Source: Halopseudomonas pelagia (GTDB taxonomy: Bacteria; Pseudomonadota; Gammaproteobacteria; Pseudomonadales; Pseudomonadaceae). From it: a stretch of 64,000 bases of DNA. The notes beneath the pieces were generated by a model. That model was not told where the DNA came from, did not search any database, and saw only the letters and a list, made by a program, of their open reading frames with translations. Below are positions 1 to 9,662 of this stretch, in pieces; within the stretch, counting starts at the first letter, position 1, and the number at the start of each line of letters is the position of its first letter. A program made the position numbers and the translations under genes. The stretch spans positions 682,001-746,000 of the forward strand of contig NZ_CP033116.1 of the NCBI RefSeq assembly GCF_009497895.1. The letters are read 5' to 3'.

Positions 1-1590
1 CAGTTGCAGCAGCTCACCGCTGGCAGCCTGGGGCCAGGCTGCGGCGACCCCATCCGCAGTATCCGGGCTGCCGGTGCGGGCAAAAGAGGTCCAGTAGTCG
101 ACCATCTCAGTTGCGAGTGACTCCAGTTGCTGCTCGTCCCCGGTATGCCGATCGCGCATCAACTGTTCGGGGTAAAGCACGTAAGGAATTTCGCTGGCGT
201 GGCTGGCACCCATCTCGAACTGTATAACCTGCGGTGGCACCAGTGTGTAAGGCGCGTCCTCATCGCGGAACCAGTACTGGAAGGTGTTCATATCCGCAGC
301 GGCGAAAGTGGCGGCATGCACGCTGCTGTTGCAGGCAAAGGTGAACTCGGTCCAGATCGCCGACAGGGCCTGGGAAAGCGGGCGATCCGCGTCCTGATAC
401 AGCGCCAGATAATCAGTGGCGATTTGCTCGCTGTCATAGGGCACCATGCCCTGATACGGTGCGAAGAAGTCGGTTACCCGCTGGCGATAGACGGATTCGC
501 CAAGGTCTTCCAGCGGCCCGTCACTGAGCTCATCCAGCGCCACAAAAAGCGTGCCCTCATCCTGGTTGCTGCCGATCATCACATCCAGATCGGTGTTGAA
601 ATCCTGTTCTGCCAACGCTTGCATGATCGATTTCGGCAACAGGTCATCTTCAGAATCTACCGCAGGTATGCCCTGCGAGCCCTGCAATGCCAGCAGATCG
701 GTCACACTGGCGGAGCGCAGGCAACTGGGGATACTTGCCGGATCGCTACAGCCCAGAGCCGTTGCGATCTGTTGTCCTTGCGCCTGAGCCACTGCCTTGG
801 GCTGCTGGAAGGGCGCATAGGAGCCGCTCTGGACAATCGCCCGTTGGAACAGATTTTCTGCAGCGGCGCGTGGCGACACAATGTGGCTCATGACGCTATG
901 TCCGCCAGCCGATTCGCCGAACAGCGTGACGTTGTCAGGGTTGCCGCCGAACTCGGCGATATTCTCTTTTACCCAGCGCAGAGCTTGCTGCTGATCCATC
1001 AAAGCGAAATTGCCGGCGTCGTCTTCCAGCTCTGGATGGGCGAGAAATCCAAGGTTCCCCAGCCGATAGTTCAGGGTCACGACCACCATGTCCTCGGCAA
1101 CCAGTCGGGTCGGATCATATTCGCCGCCGCCATTGCCAAATACGAAGGCGCCACCATGAATCCACACCATCACCGGCAGGCCATCTGCTTCGGCCGGGGC
1201 GTAGACGTTCAGAAACAGGCAGTCCTCATTACCCTGGACTTGTCGAGTGGTGATATTGGTTTGTGGGCACATATTGCCGAATGCATCGCTGAGCTCCAGT
1301 AACGCCTCACGGGGCTCGGCTGCTACCGTGCTGGCGAAACGCAGCTCGCCGACGGGTGGCTGTGCATAGGGGATGCCGCGAAATACCCGCATGCTTTCAG
1401 TCTCGATACCCTGAATATCGCCTTCGGTAGTGGTGATTCGCAAGGGATCCGGGACGGGTTCCGGGGTAGGGCTGGCGCTGGAGCCACCCCCGCCGCCGGA
1501 AAAGCAGCCGCTCAAGGTAGCGAACATCAGCGCGGCGGTGAGCGCGGTGAGGGTGGGGCGCGCCGTGCTGGCGCTAATAGGGTTTTTCAT
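1..1590 (-). CDS. Carboxylesterase type B, lipoprotein (C-terminus cut by window edge)
   Basis: Serine hydrolase of the carboxylesterase/para-nitrobenzyl esterase family, which hydrolyses carboxylic esters; the natural substrate is unknown. About 530 codons are visible from the ATG at 1590 and the frame is still open at base 1, so the C-terminus is missing. The N-terminus is a lipoprotein signal with lipobox LSGC near residue 29, followed by a glycine/serine/proline linker, which suggests anchoring to the outer membrane. The family start FRGIPYAQPPVG, the oxyanion-hole region VMVWIHGGAF and the nucleophile elbow FGESAGG are all visible, as is EDCLFLNVY. It is followed on the left by unseen sequence and separated by 190 bp from rsmE upstream, so it probably has its own promoter. 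Family assignment is firm; substrate and biological role are not known. Confidence 0.9.
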   Translation of the reverse strand, partial: MKNPISASTARPTLTALTAALMFATLSGCFSGGGGGSSASPTPEPVPDPLRITTTEGDIQGIETESMRVFRGIPYAQPPVGELRFASTVAAEPREALLELSDAFGNMCPQTNITTRQVQGNEDCLFLNVYAPAEADGLPVMVWIHGGAFVFGNGGGEYDPTRLVAEDMVVVTLNYRLGNLGFLAHPELEDDAGNFALMDQQQALRWVKENIAEFGGNPDNVTLFGESAGGHSVMSHIVSPRAAAENLFQRAIVQSGSYAPFQQPKAVAQAQGQQIATALGCSDPASIPSCLRSASVTDLLALQGSQGIPAVDSEDDLLPKSIMQALAEQDFNTDLDVMIGSNQDEGTLFVALDELSDGPLEDLGESVYRQRVTDFFAPYQGMVPYDSEQIATDYLALYQDADRPLSQALSAIWTEFTFACNSSVHAATFAAADMNTFQYWFRDEDAPYTLVPPQVIQFEMGASHASEIPYVLYPEQLMRDRHTGDEQQLESLATEMVDYWTSFARTGSPDTADGVAAAWPQAASGELLQL

Positions 1591-1780
1591 TGTTGTTATC
1601 CTTTGCGGTGACTACTTCCGAAATAACAGACGCGAGCTGTGCGTGAGACAAACACGCAAAGCGTCTGCAATAAGGGCAAAGACTAACTTTGATGGACGCA
1701 CTGTGCCATGCGCCCAAACGGGTGATGGTCGAGCTCGGAAAATTGCGATATCGGAGGGAGTAGATGAGGTGCCGGGAGCC

Positions 1781-2488
1781 TTAGAACAAACGTCCTATCA
1801 GCGCGGTAACCGCTGTTTCCACGCGCAGTATGCGCGCGCCAAGCTGCACTGGCTGGAACCCGGCCTCTACCAGTTTATCTACTTCATAGGGAATCCAGCC
1901 GCCCTCCGGGCCAATAGCCAGGGCAGTGGGTTGAGTGACCGCGCGCGGGCAGGCTGGGTAGTCGCCAGGATGAGCGACCAAAGCCAGTCGCTCAGCGATG
2001 AGAGCTGGCAGGCGATCTTCCACGAAGGGCTTGAAGCGTTTTTCGATCTGTATCCGCGGCAAGACGGTATCGCGGGCTTGTTCCAGGCCAAGAAGCAGAT
2101 TCTCTTCGATCTGCTCCGGTTGCAGAAATGGCGTTTGCCAGAAGCTTTTTTCCACCCGGAAGCTGTTCAGCAGAATGATCTCGGCAACGCCCAGAGTGGC
2201 GCAGTGCTGCAGTATGCGGCGGAACATCTTGGGTCTGGGCATCGCCAGCAGCAGCGTCAAAAGCAGTTTGGCAGGTGGCGGTTGGTCCAGTTGCACGCTG
2301 AGCTCGGCGTGCTCAGCGCTCAGCGCGAGGAGCTCGCCTCGGCCCATCATCCCACCCAGTTGGCCCACCTTGAGGCTGTCACCCACAGCTGCCTGATGCA
2401 CCTGTAGCAGATGCTGCAAGCGCCTGCCGCGCAGCAGCACAAGGTCAGCACTGATGAAATCCTCGTCGCGCAGCAGCAGCAGATTCAT
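1781..2488 (-). CDS. rsmE: 16S rRNA (uracil-1498-N3)-methyltransferase RsmE
   Basis: SPOUT-class methyltransferase that uses SAM to methylate N3 of U1498 in 16S rRNA of the 30S subunit. The 235-residue length is normal for the family. The N-terminal PUA-like part contains HLLQVHQ, and the C-terminal knot motifs are clear: AIGPEGGW followed by LGARILRVETA. The ATG overlaps the tatC stop by 4 bp (ATGA), so it is translationally coupled as the last gene of the ubiE-to-tatC run. No strong T-rich terminator is obvious after the stop. Confidence 0.95.
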   Translation of the reverse strand: MNLLLLRDEDFISADLVLLRGRRLQHLLQVHQAAVGDSLKVGQLGGMMGRGELLALSAEHAELSVQLDQPPPAKLLLTLLLAMPRPKMFRRILQHCATLGVAEIILLNSFRVEKSFWQTPFLQPEQIEENLLLGLEQARDTVLPRIQIEKRFKPFVEDRLPALIAERLALVAHPGDYPACPRAVTQPTALAIGPEGGWIPYEVDKLVEAGFQPVQLGARILRVETAVTALIGRLF

Positions 2489-3270
2489 GCGGGTGGCTGT
2501 TGTTCCGGGTCGGTCTCGGCAGCATCGCGCTGGATGGGTTTGAGCATTGAGCTGAAGAGAATGCCGACCTCATAAAGCAGCCACATGGGAATCGCCAGTA
2601 GCGCCTGCGAGATCACATCCGGTGGGGTAAGTACCATGCCGATGACAAAGCAACCGACAACCACGTAGGGCCTGATCTGCCGCAGCTTGGCTACATCCAC
2701 CGCGCCGGCGAGCACCAGCAGAATGGTCGCCACCGGAATTTCAAACGCCAGCCCGAACGCCATGAACAGCGTCAGCACGAAGTCCAGATACTTGTTGATA
2801 TCGGTCATCACCGCCACGCCCTCTGGCGCGGTACTGGTAAAAAAGCCGAAGACCAGGGGGAAGACCACGAAATAGGCGAAGGCCATCCCCGAGTAAAAGA
2901 GCACGATACTGGAAGCCAGTAGTGGCACGGCCAGCCTCTTCTCGTGCTTGTACAGACCGGGCGCTATAAAGCTCCACAACTGGTGCAGCACAAAGGGCAT
3001 GGCGATAAACAGCGCACTGACCAGCGCTAGTTTGAACGGCGTAAGAAAGGGCGAGGCTACGTCGGTAGCGATCATGCTCGTGCCTTCGGGCATGAAGGCG
3101 CGCAGCGGCTCGGAGATAAAGGTGTAAAGGTCGTTGGCGAAATAGAACAGGCCGGCGAAAATCACCATCCAGATCAGAATGATGCGCAGCAAACGTGAGC
3201 GCAGTTCAGTCAGGTGGGCTACCAGGGGCATGTCTTCGGCCAACTGCACCGGGGTACGCTTATCGCTCAT
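2485..3270 (-). CDS. tatC: Twin-arginine translocase subunit TatC
   Basis: Multi-spanning inner-membrane receptor of the Tat system, which recognises twin-arginine signal peptides and exports folded proteins. The 261-residue protein starts with a charged cytoplasmic segment containing [11 protein letters not shown], the conserved TatC N-terminal motif, and has about six hydrophobic segments. The family motif [14 protein letters not shown] in the middle is also present. The start overlaps the end of tatB by 11 bp, and rsmE overlaps its stop by 4 bp. The tatABC order and spacing indicate one operon. Confidence 0.97.
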   Translation of the reverse strand: MSDKRTPVQLAEDMPLVAHLTELRSRLLRIILIWMVIFAGLFYFANDLYTFISEPLRAFMPEGTSMIATDVASPFLTPFKLALVSALFIAMPFVLHQLWSFIAPGLYKHEKRLAVPLLASSIVLFYSGMAFAYFVVFPLVFGFFTSTAPEGVAVMTDINKYLDFVLTLFMAFGLAFEIPVATILLVLAGAVDVAKLRQIRPYVVVGCFVIGMVLTPPDVISQALLAIPMWLLYEVGILFSSMLKPIQRDAAETDPEQQPPA

Positions 3271-3703
3271 GGTGTGGTGTCTGCGGCTCGGCTACGGTGG
3301 CGTCCGGATTATCCAGTGTGCCTGGGTGATCCGCTGTGCTCGTGAGGTCGGTTGGCTCTAGCGCGGCCTCTTGATCCGACACGGCAGCTGTAGTCTGATC
3401 AGTTGCTGTGACACTTTCGCTGCTATTGCGTTTCACATTCGAGACAGGCTTGCTCAGGTTCTTGTCCTGATCCTTGCCGCCTTTCTCAAGCGAGGACATG
3501 ATCTTTTCATTGTGCAACTGCTGACGGATTTCATCCGCACCGATCTCGCGCTCGACTTGCGCACGCACGTCGGCAAAGCCGCGCTTGGCGCGACCGATCA
3601 TCAACCCAACGGTGCGGATAAAACCGGGCAAGCGCTCGGGGCCGAGCACTACCAGAGCAATGACCGCAATCACCAGCAGCTCCAGGAAACTGACATCAAA
3701 CAT
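3260..3703 (-). CDS. tatB: Sec-independent translocase protein TatB
   Basis: TatB forms the signal-peptide receptor complex with TatC. The 147-residue protein starts [20 protein letters not shown], a single N-terminal membrane helix, followed by the GPERLPG hinge and an amphipathic helix rich in charged residues. The tail from about residue 75 is Ser/Thr/Asp-rich, low in complexity and poorly conserved in the family. It begins 5 bp after tatA and overlaps tatC by 11 bp. Confidence 0.95.
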   Translation of the reverse strand: MFDVSFLELLVIAVIALVVLGPERLPGFIRTVGLMIGRAKRGFADVRAQVEREIGADEIRQQLHNEKIMSSLEKGGKDQDKNLSKPVSNVKRNSSESVTATDQTTAAVSDQEAALEPTDLTSTADHPGTLDNPDATVAEPQTPHHER

Positions 3704-3708
3704 GAGGA

Positions 3709-3939
3709 TCAGTCCTTGGTGTGCGATTCCTGCTTGCGTTGAGGCTCAACGTCTAGCGTGTCACCGCTTTTGTGTTCGTGATTCGGCTTGTCTTCATCGG
3801 TATTGATGGATTTGCGAAAGCCTTTGATGGCTTCACCCAGATCGCTACCCACGCCTTTGAGTCGTTTGGTGCCGAACAGCAGGATGACGATGACCAGTAC
3901 GATCGCCAGTTGCCAAATGCTAATGCCGCCAAAACCCAT
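3709..3939 (-). CDS. tatA: Sec-independent translocase protein TatA
   Basis: Small pore-forming or membrane-weakening subunit of the Tat exporter. The 76-residue protein has the standard layout: [11 protein letters not shown], a membrane helix ending in [10 protein letters not shown], then an amphipathic helix with [10 protein letters not shown] and a polar tail. FG-K-L after the helix is the TatA signature. It is the first tat gene, 43 bp after hisE, and is followed at 5 bp by tatB. Confidence 0.96.
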   Translation of the reverse strand: MGFGGISIWQLAIVLVIVILLFGTKRLKGVGSDLGEAIKGFRKSINTDEDKPNHEHKSGDTLDVEPQRKQESHTKD

Positions 3940-3982
3940 TTCAGACCTCCAGGGGCTGATGCCCTATGCCGCGGGCCATGCC

Positions 3983-4315
3983 CTATGTATGTTGTCGCGC
4001 GGCCTTTTCGGCTAGGCCGGAAAGGTCGAAGCGTCGCTCCAGTTCTTGCAGAATGTCTTCCGGCCCGAGGCCCAAATGGCTGAGCATCACCAGGCTGTGA
4101 AACCAGAGATCGGCGGTTTCATAAATCAGATCCGACTTGTCGTCGCTGTGCTGGCAATCCTTGGCAGCCAGTAACGTTTCTGTACATTCCTCGCCGACTT
4201 TCTCGAGGATCTTGTTCAAACCTTTGGCGTGCAGGCTGGCTACGTAGGAGCTGTCTGCATCGGCTTGTTTACGCTGCTCAAGAACTTCGGCGAGCTGGCG
4301 CAGGGTGTCAGTCAT
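3983..4315 (-). CDS. hisE: Phosphoribosyl-ATP pyrophosphatase HisE
   Basis: Second step of histidine biosynthesis: hydrolysis of phosphoribosyl-ATP to phosphoribosyl-AMP and pyrophosphate. About 110 residues, an all-alpha MazG-like fold with the metal-binding signature [14 protein letters not shown] and [13 protein letters not shown] chose the ATG at 4315 ([15 protein letters not shown]). In-frame ATGs at 4327 and 4360 lie inside hisI. The gene overlaps the hisI stop by 8 bp. HisI and HisE are separate proteins here, as in other pseudomonads, unlike the enterobacterial HisIE fusion. Confidence 0.95.
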   Translation of the reverse strand: MTDTLRQLAEVLEQRKQADADSSYVASLHAKGLNKILEKVGEECTETLLAAKDCQHSDDKSDLIYETADLWFHSLVMLSHLGLGPEDILQELERRFDLSGLAEKAARQHT

Positions 4316-4721
4316 GTTTGTGTTCATAAATCTGTTCTGGGTCCTTGAGTACGGGGTCAACGCTATGCCATTGGCCCTCTCTGAATACCCGGTAGAAGCA
4401 GCTTTCGCGTCCGGTGTGGCAGGCCATCCCGCCCAACTGCTCGACCATCAGAATAATGACGTCGGCATCACAGTCCAGCCGTAGCTCGTGCAGCACCTGC
4501 ACATGGCCTGATTCTTCACCCTTGCGCCAGAGCTTTTGCCGCGAGCGTGACCAGTATATGCCGCGGCCCTCGCTAGCGGTCAGCGCGAGCGCTTCGCGAT
4601 TCATCCAGGCGACCATCAGTACCCGTTGGCTGTGAACATCCTGGGCAATGGCGGGTACCAGGCCATCGGCATCCCACTTGATCATATCCAGCCAGGCGCT
4701 GTTATCTGTCGAATCATTCAT
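4308..4721 (-). CDS. hisI: Phosphoribosyl-AMP cyclohydrolase HisI
   Basis: Third step of histidine biosynthesis: zinc-dependent opening of the adenine ring of phosphoribosyl-AMP. The 137-residue protein shows the family motifs [30 protein letters not shown] and the metal ligand region LDCDAD, plus [10 protein letters not shown] with the catalytic cysteines and histidine. It lies 59 bp after ubiB and overlaps hisE by 8 bp, a separated hisI-hisE pair typical of pseudomonads. Confidence 0.96.
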   Translation of the reverse strand: MNDSTDNSAWLDMIKWDADGLVPAIAQDVHSQRVLMVAWMNREALALTASEGRGIYWSRSRQKLWRKGEESGHVQVLHELRLDCDADVIILMVEQLGGMACHTGRESCFYRVFREGQWHSVDPVLKDPEQIYEHKHD

Positions 4722-4780
4722 AGTCAGAAGTGTGCCAGTTATAGGTCAGGTCGCGCCAGTGGTTGTTACGTGGAGAGCGT

Positions 4781-6391
4781 CTATTCGCCGCGCGGCATGC
4801 CACGCCGCAGCACCAACCAGCCACCGACGACGATCAGCAGCCACTGGGTGGGCTCAGCCTGGGTCCAGAGTGCCGGCTCGGCGCCCAACCCGCTGGCCCC
4901 GAGTATGCCAAGTAACAAGCCGGCGAGTCGCAGCCCGGTATTGCTGCTGCGGGTCACCACCGGCTGCACCGGTTGCATTGCCAGCCGGTCCAGTGCCTGG
5001 CGCGTGCTGTGTAGCAACGGCGGCACCTGCTCGAGCTGCTGCTGCCAGTTGCGCAATTGATGCTGCGGCATGGCACGTTCGCGCATCCAGCGCTCCAGAT
5101 ACGGCTGCCCGGTGGCCCATAGGTCCAGGTCGGGATACAGCTGGCGACCCAGACCTTCGATATTCAGCAGGGTCTTTTGCAGCAACACCAGTTGCGGCTG
5201 GACTTCCATATTGAAGCGCCGGGCGGTCTGGAACAGGCGCAACAATAGTTGGCCGAAGGAAATATCCTTCAACGGCCGCTCGAAGATTGGCTCGCAGACG
5301 CTGCGGATCGCCGCTTCGAATTCATTGATGCGGGTCTCGGCGGGCACCCAGCCGGAGTCGATATGCAGCTGCGCGACGCGGCGATAGTCACGTTTGAAGA
5401 ACGCCATCAGATTGCGCGCCAGGTAGTTCTGATCCTCGGGGGTCAGACTGCCGACGATGCCGAAATCGATAGCGATATATTGCGGTTCCCAGGGATGGCT
5501 GCGGGAGACAAAAATATTGCCCGGGTGCATGTCCGCATGGAAGAAACTGTCACGAAACACCTGGGTGAAGAAGATCTCGACGCCGCGTTCGGCGAGCTTT
5601 TTCATATCGGTACGCTGGTCGAGCAGCGCCGGCATGTCGGTTACCGCCAGGCCGCTGATGCGCTCCATGACCATGACCTTGTGCCGACACCAGTCCCAGT
5701 AGACCTTGGGCACATAGAGCAGGGGCGAGTCTTCGAAGTTACGTCGCAGTTGCGAGGCGTTGGCCGCTTCGCGGTGCAGATCCAGCTCGTCGAAAATGGT
5801 GTTCTCATAATCCCGCACCACATCCACCGGGCGCAGGCGGCGACCTTCAACGGAGTGGCGTTCGAGCATGCGTGCGGCCAGAAACAACCATTGGATGTCC
5901 TGGCCAATCACCTCGCCAATGCCGGGGCGAATGACCTTGACCACCACCTCGGTGCCATCCATCAGCCGCGCAGCATGAACCTGTGCAACTGATGCGGAGG
6001 CCAGTGGCTCGGCGCTGAAGCTGGCAAAGATCGACTCGATGGGCAGGCCGAGTTGCTCTTCGATGCGCTTGCGCGCCTGGTCGGCGGGGAAGGGCGGTAC
6101 CTTGTCCTGTAAACGCGCCAGTTCCAGCGCTATATCGTCCGGCAGCAGGTCGCGACGGGTCGATAGAATCTGCCCGAACTTGATGAACACCGGACCGAGA
6201 TCTTCACAGGCAAGCCGTAGGCGTGCACCGCGCGAGAGATTCTTCGGTGCTGGACGCAAACGCCAGGGGCCAACCTTCAGAAGAAATCGACCAGCCCAGG
6301 GTAGGGGGAAGGCACCCAGTAGCTGATCCAGCCGATAGCGAGTGAAAATGTGCAGGATGCGCATCAGGCGTAGCAGGGCTGTCAGGTTCAT
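4781..6391 (-). CDS. ubiB: UbiB, atypical kinase/ATPase for ubiquinone biosynthesis
   Basis: Member of the ABC1/ADCK/UbiB kinase-like family, needed for the aerobic steps of ubiquinone synthesis at the inner membrane. Of 536 residues, the invariant KFGQ motif is at about 71-74, the alanine-rich loop ASASVAQVH at about 132-139, a VVVK lysine near 152, and the [11 protein letters not shown] and AIDFGIVG metal and active-site motifs further on. Two hydrophobic segments at the C-terminus are the expected membrane anchor. The start overlaps the ubiJ stop by 4 bp. Confidence 0.97.
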   Translation of the reverse strand: MNLTALLRLMRILHIFTRYRLDQLLGAFPLPWAGRFLLKVGPWRLRPAPKNLSRGARLRLACEDLGPVFIKFGQILSTRRDLLPDDIALELARLQDKVPPFPADQARKRIEEQLGLPIESIFASFSAEPLASASVAQVHAARLMDGTEVVVKVIRPGIGEVIGQDIQWLFLAARMLERHSVEGRRLRPVDVVRDYENTIFDELDLHREAANASQLRRNFEDSPLLYVPKVYWDWCRHKVMVMERISGLAVTDMPALLDQRTDMKKLAERGVEIFFTQVFRDSFFHADMHPGNIFVSRSHPWEPQYIAIDFGIVGSLTPEDQNYLARNLMAFFKRDYRRVAQLHIDSGWVPAETRINEFEAAIRSVCEPIFERPLKDISFGQLLLRLFQTARRFNMEVQPQLVLLQKTLLNIEGLGRQLYPDLDLWATGQPYLERWMRERAMPQHQLRNWQQQLEQVPPLLHSTRQALDRLAMQPVQPVVTRSSNTGLRLAGLLLGILGASGLGAEPALWTQAEPTQWLLIVVGGWLVLRRGMPRGE

Positions 6392-7011
6392 AGGTCGTGC
6401 GTTTCCGGGTCGGAGGCGTTAAGCCGGGCCAGGCGGGCTTCGAGACGGTCCAGATCCAGACGCAGCTGATGAAGCTGGTCGGCGCTGACGTTGGCTTCTG
6501 CGTTGCCAACCAGTTGCCGGCCTTCTTCGGTCAGATACTCGGAGAGGCTGCGGCTCAGGCTTTGCTGCGCTTGTCCCCCCCACTCCCTGCCTGTGCGTAA
6601 GAGATTGGCCACCGCATGGCCGGCTACTGGACCAATCCAGCGCGCCAGTTCTGCCTCGCCATCCAGGCGCAAGTCGCCCAGCGCGCTCTGCAGACTGACC
6701 AGCACCTGGCTATCGCCACTCAGTTGCAAAGCGGGCTCCTGCAGCAGGCGCTGACGCTGGTCGCTGACCATCAGCCTAGCGAGCAAAGCGCTGGGGGCAC
6801 TCAATGTGCAGTCGGGAGGCAGCTCAGACGCGCGGAGCAGTTCGATACCTGCGGCGCCAGGCAGTAAATACACCTGCCATTCTGGGTCGCGCGCCTGGAT
6901 CAATATCACCTTGCCGCTCAATCCGGCCAGGCGTTGAGCGGTCAACGGGTCACGCGCCAGCGCTGCTGTCAGGCTGCGCTGCACGCCGGAAAGCAGGGCC
7001 TGGGTGAGCAT
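6388..7011 (-). CDS. ubiJ: Ubiquinone biosynthesis accessory factor UbiJ (SCP2 domain)
   Basis: SCP2-like lipid-binding protein that helps assemble the soluble Ubi metabolon. Of 207 residues, the N-terminal half carries the SCP2 fold with [20 protein letters not shown] and a glycine-poor hydrophobic core. The C-terminus is a predicted coiled coil ([20 protein letters not shown]). The start shares one base with the ubiE stop (TGATG) and the stop overlaps ubiB by 4 bp, the conserved ubiE-ubiJ-ubiB order. Sequence conservation in this family is low, so context carries much of the call. Confidence 0.92.
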   Translation of the reverse strand: MLTQALLSGVQRSLTAALARDPLTAQRLAGLSGKVILIQARDPEWQVYLLPGAAGIELLRASELPPDCTLSAPSALLARLMVSDQRQRLLQEPALQLSGDSQVLVSLQSALGDLRLDGEAELARWIGPVAGHAVANLLRTGREWGGQAQQSLSRSLSEYLTEEGRQLVGNAEANVSADQLHQLRLDLDRLEARLARLNASDPETHDL

Positions 7012-7772
7012 CAGGGCTTGATGCCCCGATGCAGTGCGACCACGCCGCCGGTCATGTTGTGATAGGTCACGCGGGCAAAGCCGGCTTCCACCATCATCGC
7101 CTTTAGGGTTTCCTGGTCGGGATGCATGCGGATGGATTCGGCCAGGTAACGGTAACTTTCCGAGTCATTGGTCACCAGTTTGCCCATCAACGGCAACAGA
7201 CGGAAAGAATACTGATCGTAAGCCTTGGACAGCATCTTGTTGCCGGGCTTGGAAAACTCCAGTACCAGCAATCGCCCGCCGGGTTTCAGCACCCGCAACA
7301 TGGAGGCGATGGCGCGGTCCTTGTGGGTCACGTTGCGCAAGCCGAAGGCAATGGTGATGCAATCGAAATGATTGTCGGGAAACGGCAGAGCCTCGGCGTC
7401 TGCCTGCACGAAACGCACGTTGCCGGCGACGCCCAGATCCAGCAGCCGGTCGCGTCCGACCTTGAGCATCGAATCATTGATGTCGGCCAGGACCACTTCG
7501 CCTTCAACGCCCACCAGCTTGGAAAACTTGCGCGTCAGGTCGCCGGTGCCGCCAGCAATATCCAGCACCTTGTTACCCGGTCGTACGCCGGACAGTTCGA
7601 TGGTAAATCGCTTCCACAGGCGATGAATGCCCCCGGACATAAGGTCGTTCATCAGGTCGTAGCGCGCGGCAACCGAGTGGAATACATCGGCAACGCGTTT
7701 AGCCTTCTCGGATTCGGCGACCGTCTGAAAGCCGAAGTGAGTGGTATTGTCTTGCTTGTGTTTATCGCTCAT
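7011..7772 (-). CDS. ubiE: Demethylmenaquinone/2-polyprenyl-benzoquinol methyltransferase UbiE
   Basis: SAM-dependent C-methyltransferase of ubiquinone (and menaquinone) synthesis. I take the ATG at 7772 ([18 protein letters not shown]), giving 253 residues as usual; the frame is open upstream to 7859 but that part is not conserved in the family. Motifs seen: [19 protein letters not shown], the SAM loop [26 protein letters not shown] and the C-terminal [17 protein letters not shown]. It is the first gene of the minus-strand run down to rsmE. A 170-bp gap separates it from the divergent PHA gene at 7943. Confidence 0.97.
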   Translation of the reverse strand: MSDKHKQDNTTHFGFQTVAESEKAKRVADVFHSVAARYDLMNDLMSGGIHRLWKRFTIELSGVRPGNKVLDIAGGTGDLTRKFSKLVGVEGEVVLADINDSMLKVGRDRLLDLGVAGNVRFVQADAEALPFPDNHFDCITIAFGLRNVTHKDRAIASMLRVLKPGGRLLVLEFSKPGNKMLSKAYDQYSFRLLPLMGKLVTNDSESYRYLAESIRMHPDQETLKAMMVEAGFARVTYHNMTGGVVALHRGIKP

Positions 7773-7942
7773 GGGATCCGTCTGCCTGGGCAAATCAGCC
7801 CACATTCTAACCGCTTTTTCCGTGCCAGCGGGGGTTTTCAATAGCCCGTCGTGACGCACTGGCGGGTGACGCGTGGCGGCCTTTACGGCATGCTATGGGC
7901 TTGCTGAGCGTCCTACCTCCCATTAAAAGAAGAGAAACGAAA

Positions 7943-8218
7943 ATGGCAACTGTCGATATTACCCGTGAACACAATCTGGGCAAGGAAGTGGCGCGCGAGC
8001 GCGCCCAGAAACTGGCTGACAAGCTGGCGCAGAAACTCGACGCGAAATGCACATGGGAAGGTGATGATCTGCTGTTCAAGCGCAGTGGCGCCGATGGTTG
8101 CATCAGCGTGTCGGAAGATCAGGTTCGGGTGACGGTCAAACTCGGGCTGATGCTCACCCCTATGGCGGGCATGGTCAAAGGCGAGATCGACAAGGCCCTG
8201 GACAAGTATTTGAGCTGA
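7943..8218 (+). CDS. Polyhydroxyalkanoic acid system family protein (PHA_gran_rgn)
   Basis: A 91-residue soluble protein of the PHA_gran_rgn family, found beside PHA loci and thought to be granule-associated or regulatory. It starts at MATVDITREHNLGKEVARER behind an A-rich stretch containing AGAGAAA. Conserved features are an alpha-helical start with repeated AQKLADKLAQKL, then DDLLFKRSG and VRVTVKLGLMLTPMAGMVKGEIDKAL. The biochemical role is not established. It sits just upstream of the phasin genes on the same strand, 106 bp from the first one. Confidence 0.88.
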   Translation: MATVDITREHNLGKEVARERAQKLADKLAQKLDAKCTWEGDDLLFKRSGADGCISVSEDQVRVTVKLGLMLTPMAGMVKGEIDKALDKYLS

Positions 8219-8227
8219 TTCGGCGTT

Positions 8228-8245
8228 TTAGTATGTGTTTTCTAA
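8228..8245. promoter_or_regulatory. Operator-like box upstream of first phasin (copy 1)
   Basis: TTAGTATGTGTTTTCTAA, an imperfect palindrome made of 6-bp half-sites TTAG(T/A)A separated by 6 bp. It lies 80 bp before the phaI ATG. A second copy with 17 of 18 identical bases lies upstream of the third phasin at 9663-9680. Because phaD, a TetR regulator, is encoded in the same locus, the box is a candidate PhaD operator; this is inference from sharing and position. Confidence 0.55.
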
Positions 8246-8324
8246 TTTAGCTGCGTAACTTGGCCTACAAGGGTCGAACACCGGCCCATCAATGTATCCA
8301 TTATTCATTAAAGGAATCATTACC

Positions 8325-8747
8325 ATGGCTAAGAACACCGCAAAGAAAGTCGAAATTGAAGCTGCCTCATTTACTGGCGACGTAAAGAACTATGCTCACC
8401 AGATCTGGTTGGCAGGCCTGGGTGCCTACGCCAAGGCCGGCAAGGAAGGCGCTGATTACTTCAAGAAGCTGGTTTCCGAGGGCGAAGCTGTTGAGAAGCA
8501 AGGCAAGGAACTGGTCTCTAGCCAGGTCGAGTCTGCCACTAGCAAGGTCAACAGCAAGGTAGAAAGCTTCAAGGACCGGATTCAGGCGCGCACTGGCGGA
8601 AGTCTGAACAAGGTCGAAGAAGTATTTGATGATCGTGTTGCTTCTGCCTTGAGCCGCCTGGGTATCCCGAGCAAGAAGGACATTGACCAGCTGTCTGCTA
8701 AGCTGGATGATCTGAGTGCTGCACTCAAGTCGATCGACAGCAAGTAA
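8325..8747 (+). CDS. phaI: Phasin PhaI (PHA granule-associated protein)
   Basis: Small amphipathic granule-coat protein of about 140 residues. The start at 8325 (MAKNTAKKVEIEAA) has a good ribosome site, AAAGGAA, 11 bp ahead. Phasin motifs are YAHQIWLAGLGAYAKAGKEG, KKLVSEGEAVEKQGKEL and the C-terminal RLGIPSKKDIDQLSAKLDDL. Charged and hydrophobic residues alternate in long helices, as expected for coating a PHA inclusion. It precedes phaF by 20 bp, the conserved phaI-phaF pair of medium-chain-length PHA producers. Confidence 0.93.
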   Translation: MAKNTAKKVEIEAASFTGDVKNYAHQIWLAGLGAYAKAGKEGADYFKKLVSEGEAVEKQGKELVSSQVESATSKVNSKVESFKDRIQARTGGSLNKVEEVFDDRVASALSRLGIPSKKDIDQLSAKLDDLSAALKSIDSK

Positions 8748-8767
8748 GGTCACAGAGGAGTTACTCC

Positions 8768-9598
8768 ATGGCGGGCAAGAAAAAGCAGGACAAAGACAAT
8801 GGTTGGGTCGGTGAGATAGAAAACTACTCACGTCAGATCTGGCTGGCAGGTTTGGGCGCTTATGCCAAGGTTGGCAAGGAGGGCGTCAAGCTCTTCGAAA
8901 ACCTGATCAAGGACGGCGAGGTGGCCGAGAAAGCCGCCAAGTCCGAAATTGACAAGCAGGTTGGATCCATCAAAGGCAAAGCCAGTAAGAGCAAGAAGGA
9001 TTCCGTTGCGGCGGCACAGTCCAAGGTCGACAAGGCCCGTGGACGCGTCTCCGGCAGATGGAACGAGCTGGAAGAAGCTTTTGACAAGCGTTTGAACAGT
9101 GCCGTGTCCCGCCTGGGAGTTCCCTCGCGTGATGAGGTCAAGGCGCTTAACAGCAAGGTTGACGAGCTGACTCGCATGATCAGCAAGATGACCGCTGGGA
9201 AAGCACCGGCCAAGGCTGCGCCGAAAGCCGCACCCAAAACTGCGGCCAAGCCCGCTGCCACTCGGTCGGCAGCAGCCAAGCCTGTAAGCAAGCCCAAGGC
9301 CGCCGCTGCGAAAGCACCGGCCAAGCCAAAGACGGCTGCCAGCAAGCCAGTGACAGCCCGTGCGGCAGCCAAGCCGAAAGCAGCACCGGCAGCAGCGAAA
9401 CCGGCCGCGAGCAAAGCGGCACCAAAAGCAGCGCCGAAAGCCGCGGCGAAACCGGCTGCCAAGCCTGCAGCGAAAGCCGCACCCAAGGCTACTCCAGCAG
9501 CTAGCAAGCCAACGACAGCGACACCAGCGGCAACGCCGACACCCACGCCAACGGTTGCTCCTGCAGCGCCTGCGGCGGAAAAGCCTTCGAATTCCTGA
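8768..9598 (+). CDS. phaF: Phasin PhaF with histone H1-like tail
   Basis: Bifunctional granule protein of 276 residues. Residues 1 to about 140 are a phasin domain with IWLAGLGAYAKVGKEGVKLF and RLGVPSRDEVKALNSKVDEL. From about 142 to the end the protein is an Ala/Lys/Pro-rich tail of AAKP-type repeats (many copies of KPAAK, APKAA), like eukaryotic histone H1. In studied pseudomonads this tail binds DNA and helps partition granules at cell division. ATG at 8768 follows AGAGGAG. A clear terminator follows at 9617. Confidence 0.96.
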   Translation: MAGKKKQDKDNGWVGEIENYSRQIWLAGLGAYAKVGKEGVKLFENLIKDGEVAEKAAKSEIDKQVGSIKGKASKSKKDSVAAAQSKVDKARGRVSGRWNELEEAFDKRLNSAVSRLGVPSRDEVKALNSKVDELTRMISKMTAGKAPAKAAPKAAPKTAAKPAATRSAAAKPVSKPKAAAAKAPAKPKTAASKPVTARAAAKPKAAPAAAKPAASKAAPKAAPKAAAKPAAKPAAKAAPKATPAASKPTTATPAATPTPTPTVAPAAPAAEKPSNS

Positions 9599-9616
9599 GG
9601 CTTTTTGCACTATTGA

Positions 9617-9648
9617 AACCCGACCCGCGCAAGCCGGTCGGGTTTTTA
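9617..9648 (+). terminator. Rho-independent terminator after phaF
   Basis: AACCCGACC and GGTCGGGTT form a perfect 9-bp stem with a 10-base loop, followed by TTT after the stem. It separates the phaI-phaF transcript from the third phasin. Confidence 0.88.
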
Positions 9649-9662
9649 TTGGCGCTCGTTTA

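Noticed and set aside
8828..9610. Antisense frames opposite phaF rich in Arg/Cys or Ala/Gly
   Set aside because: Artefacts of the Ala/Lys/Pro repeat DNA; no start signals or family similarity.
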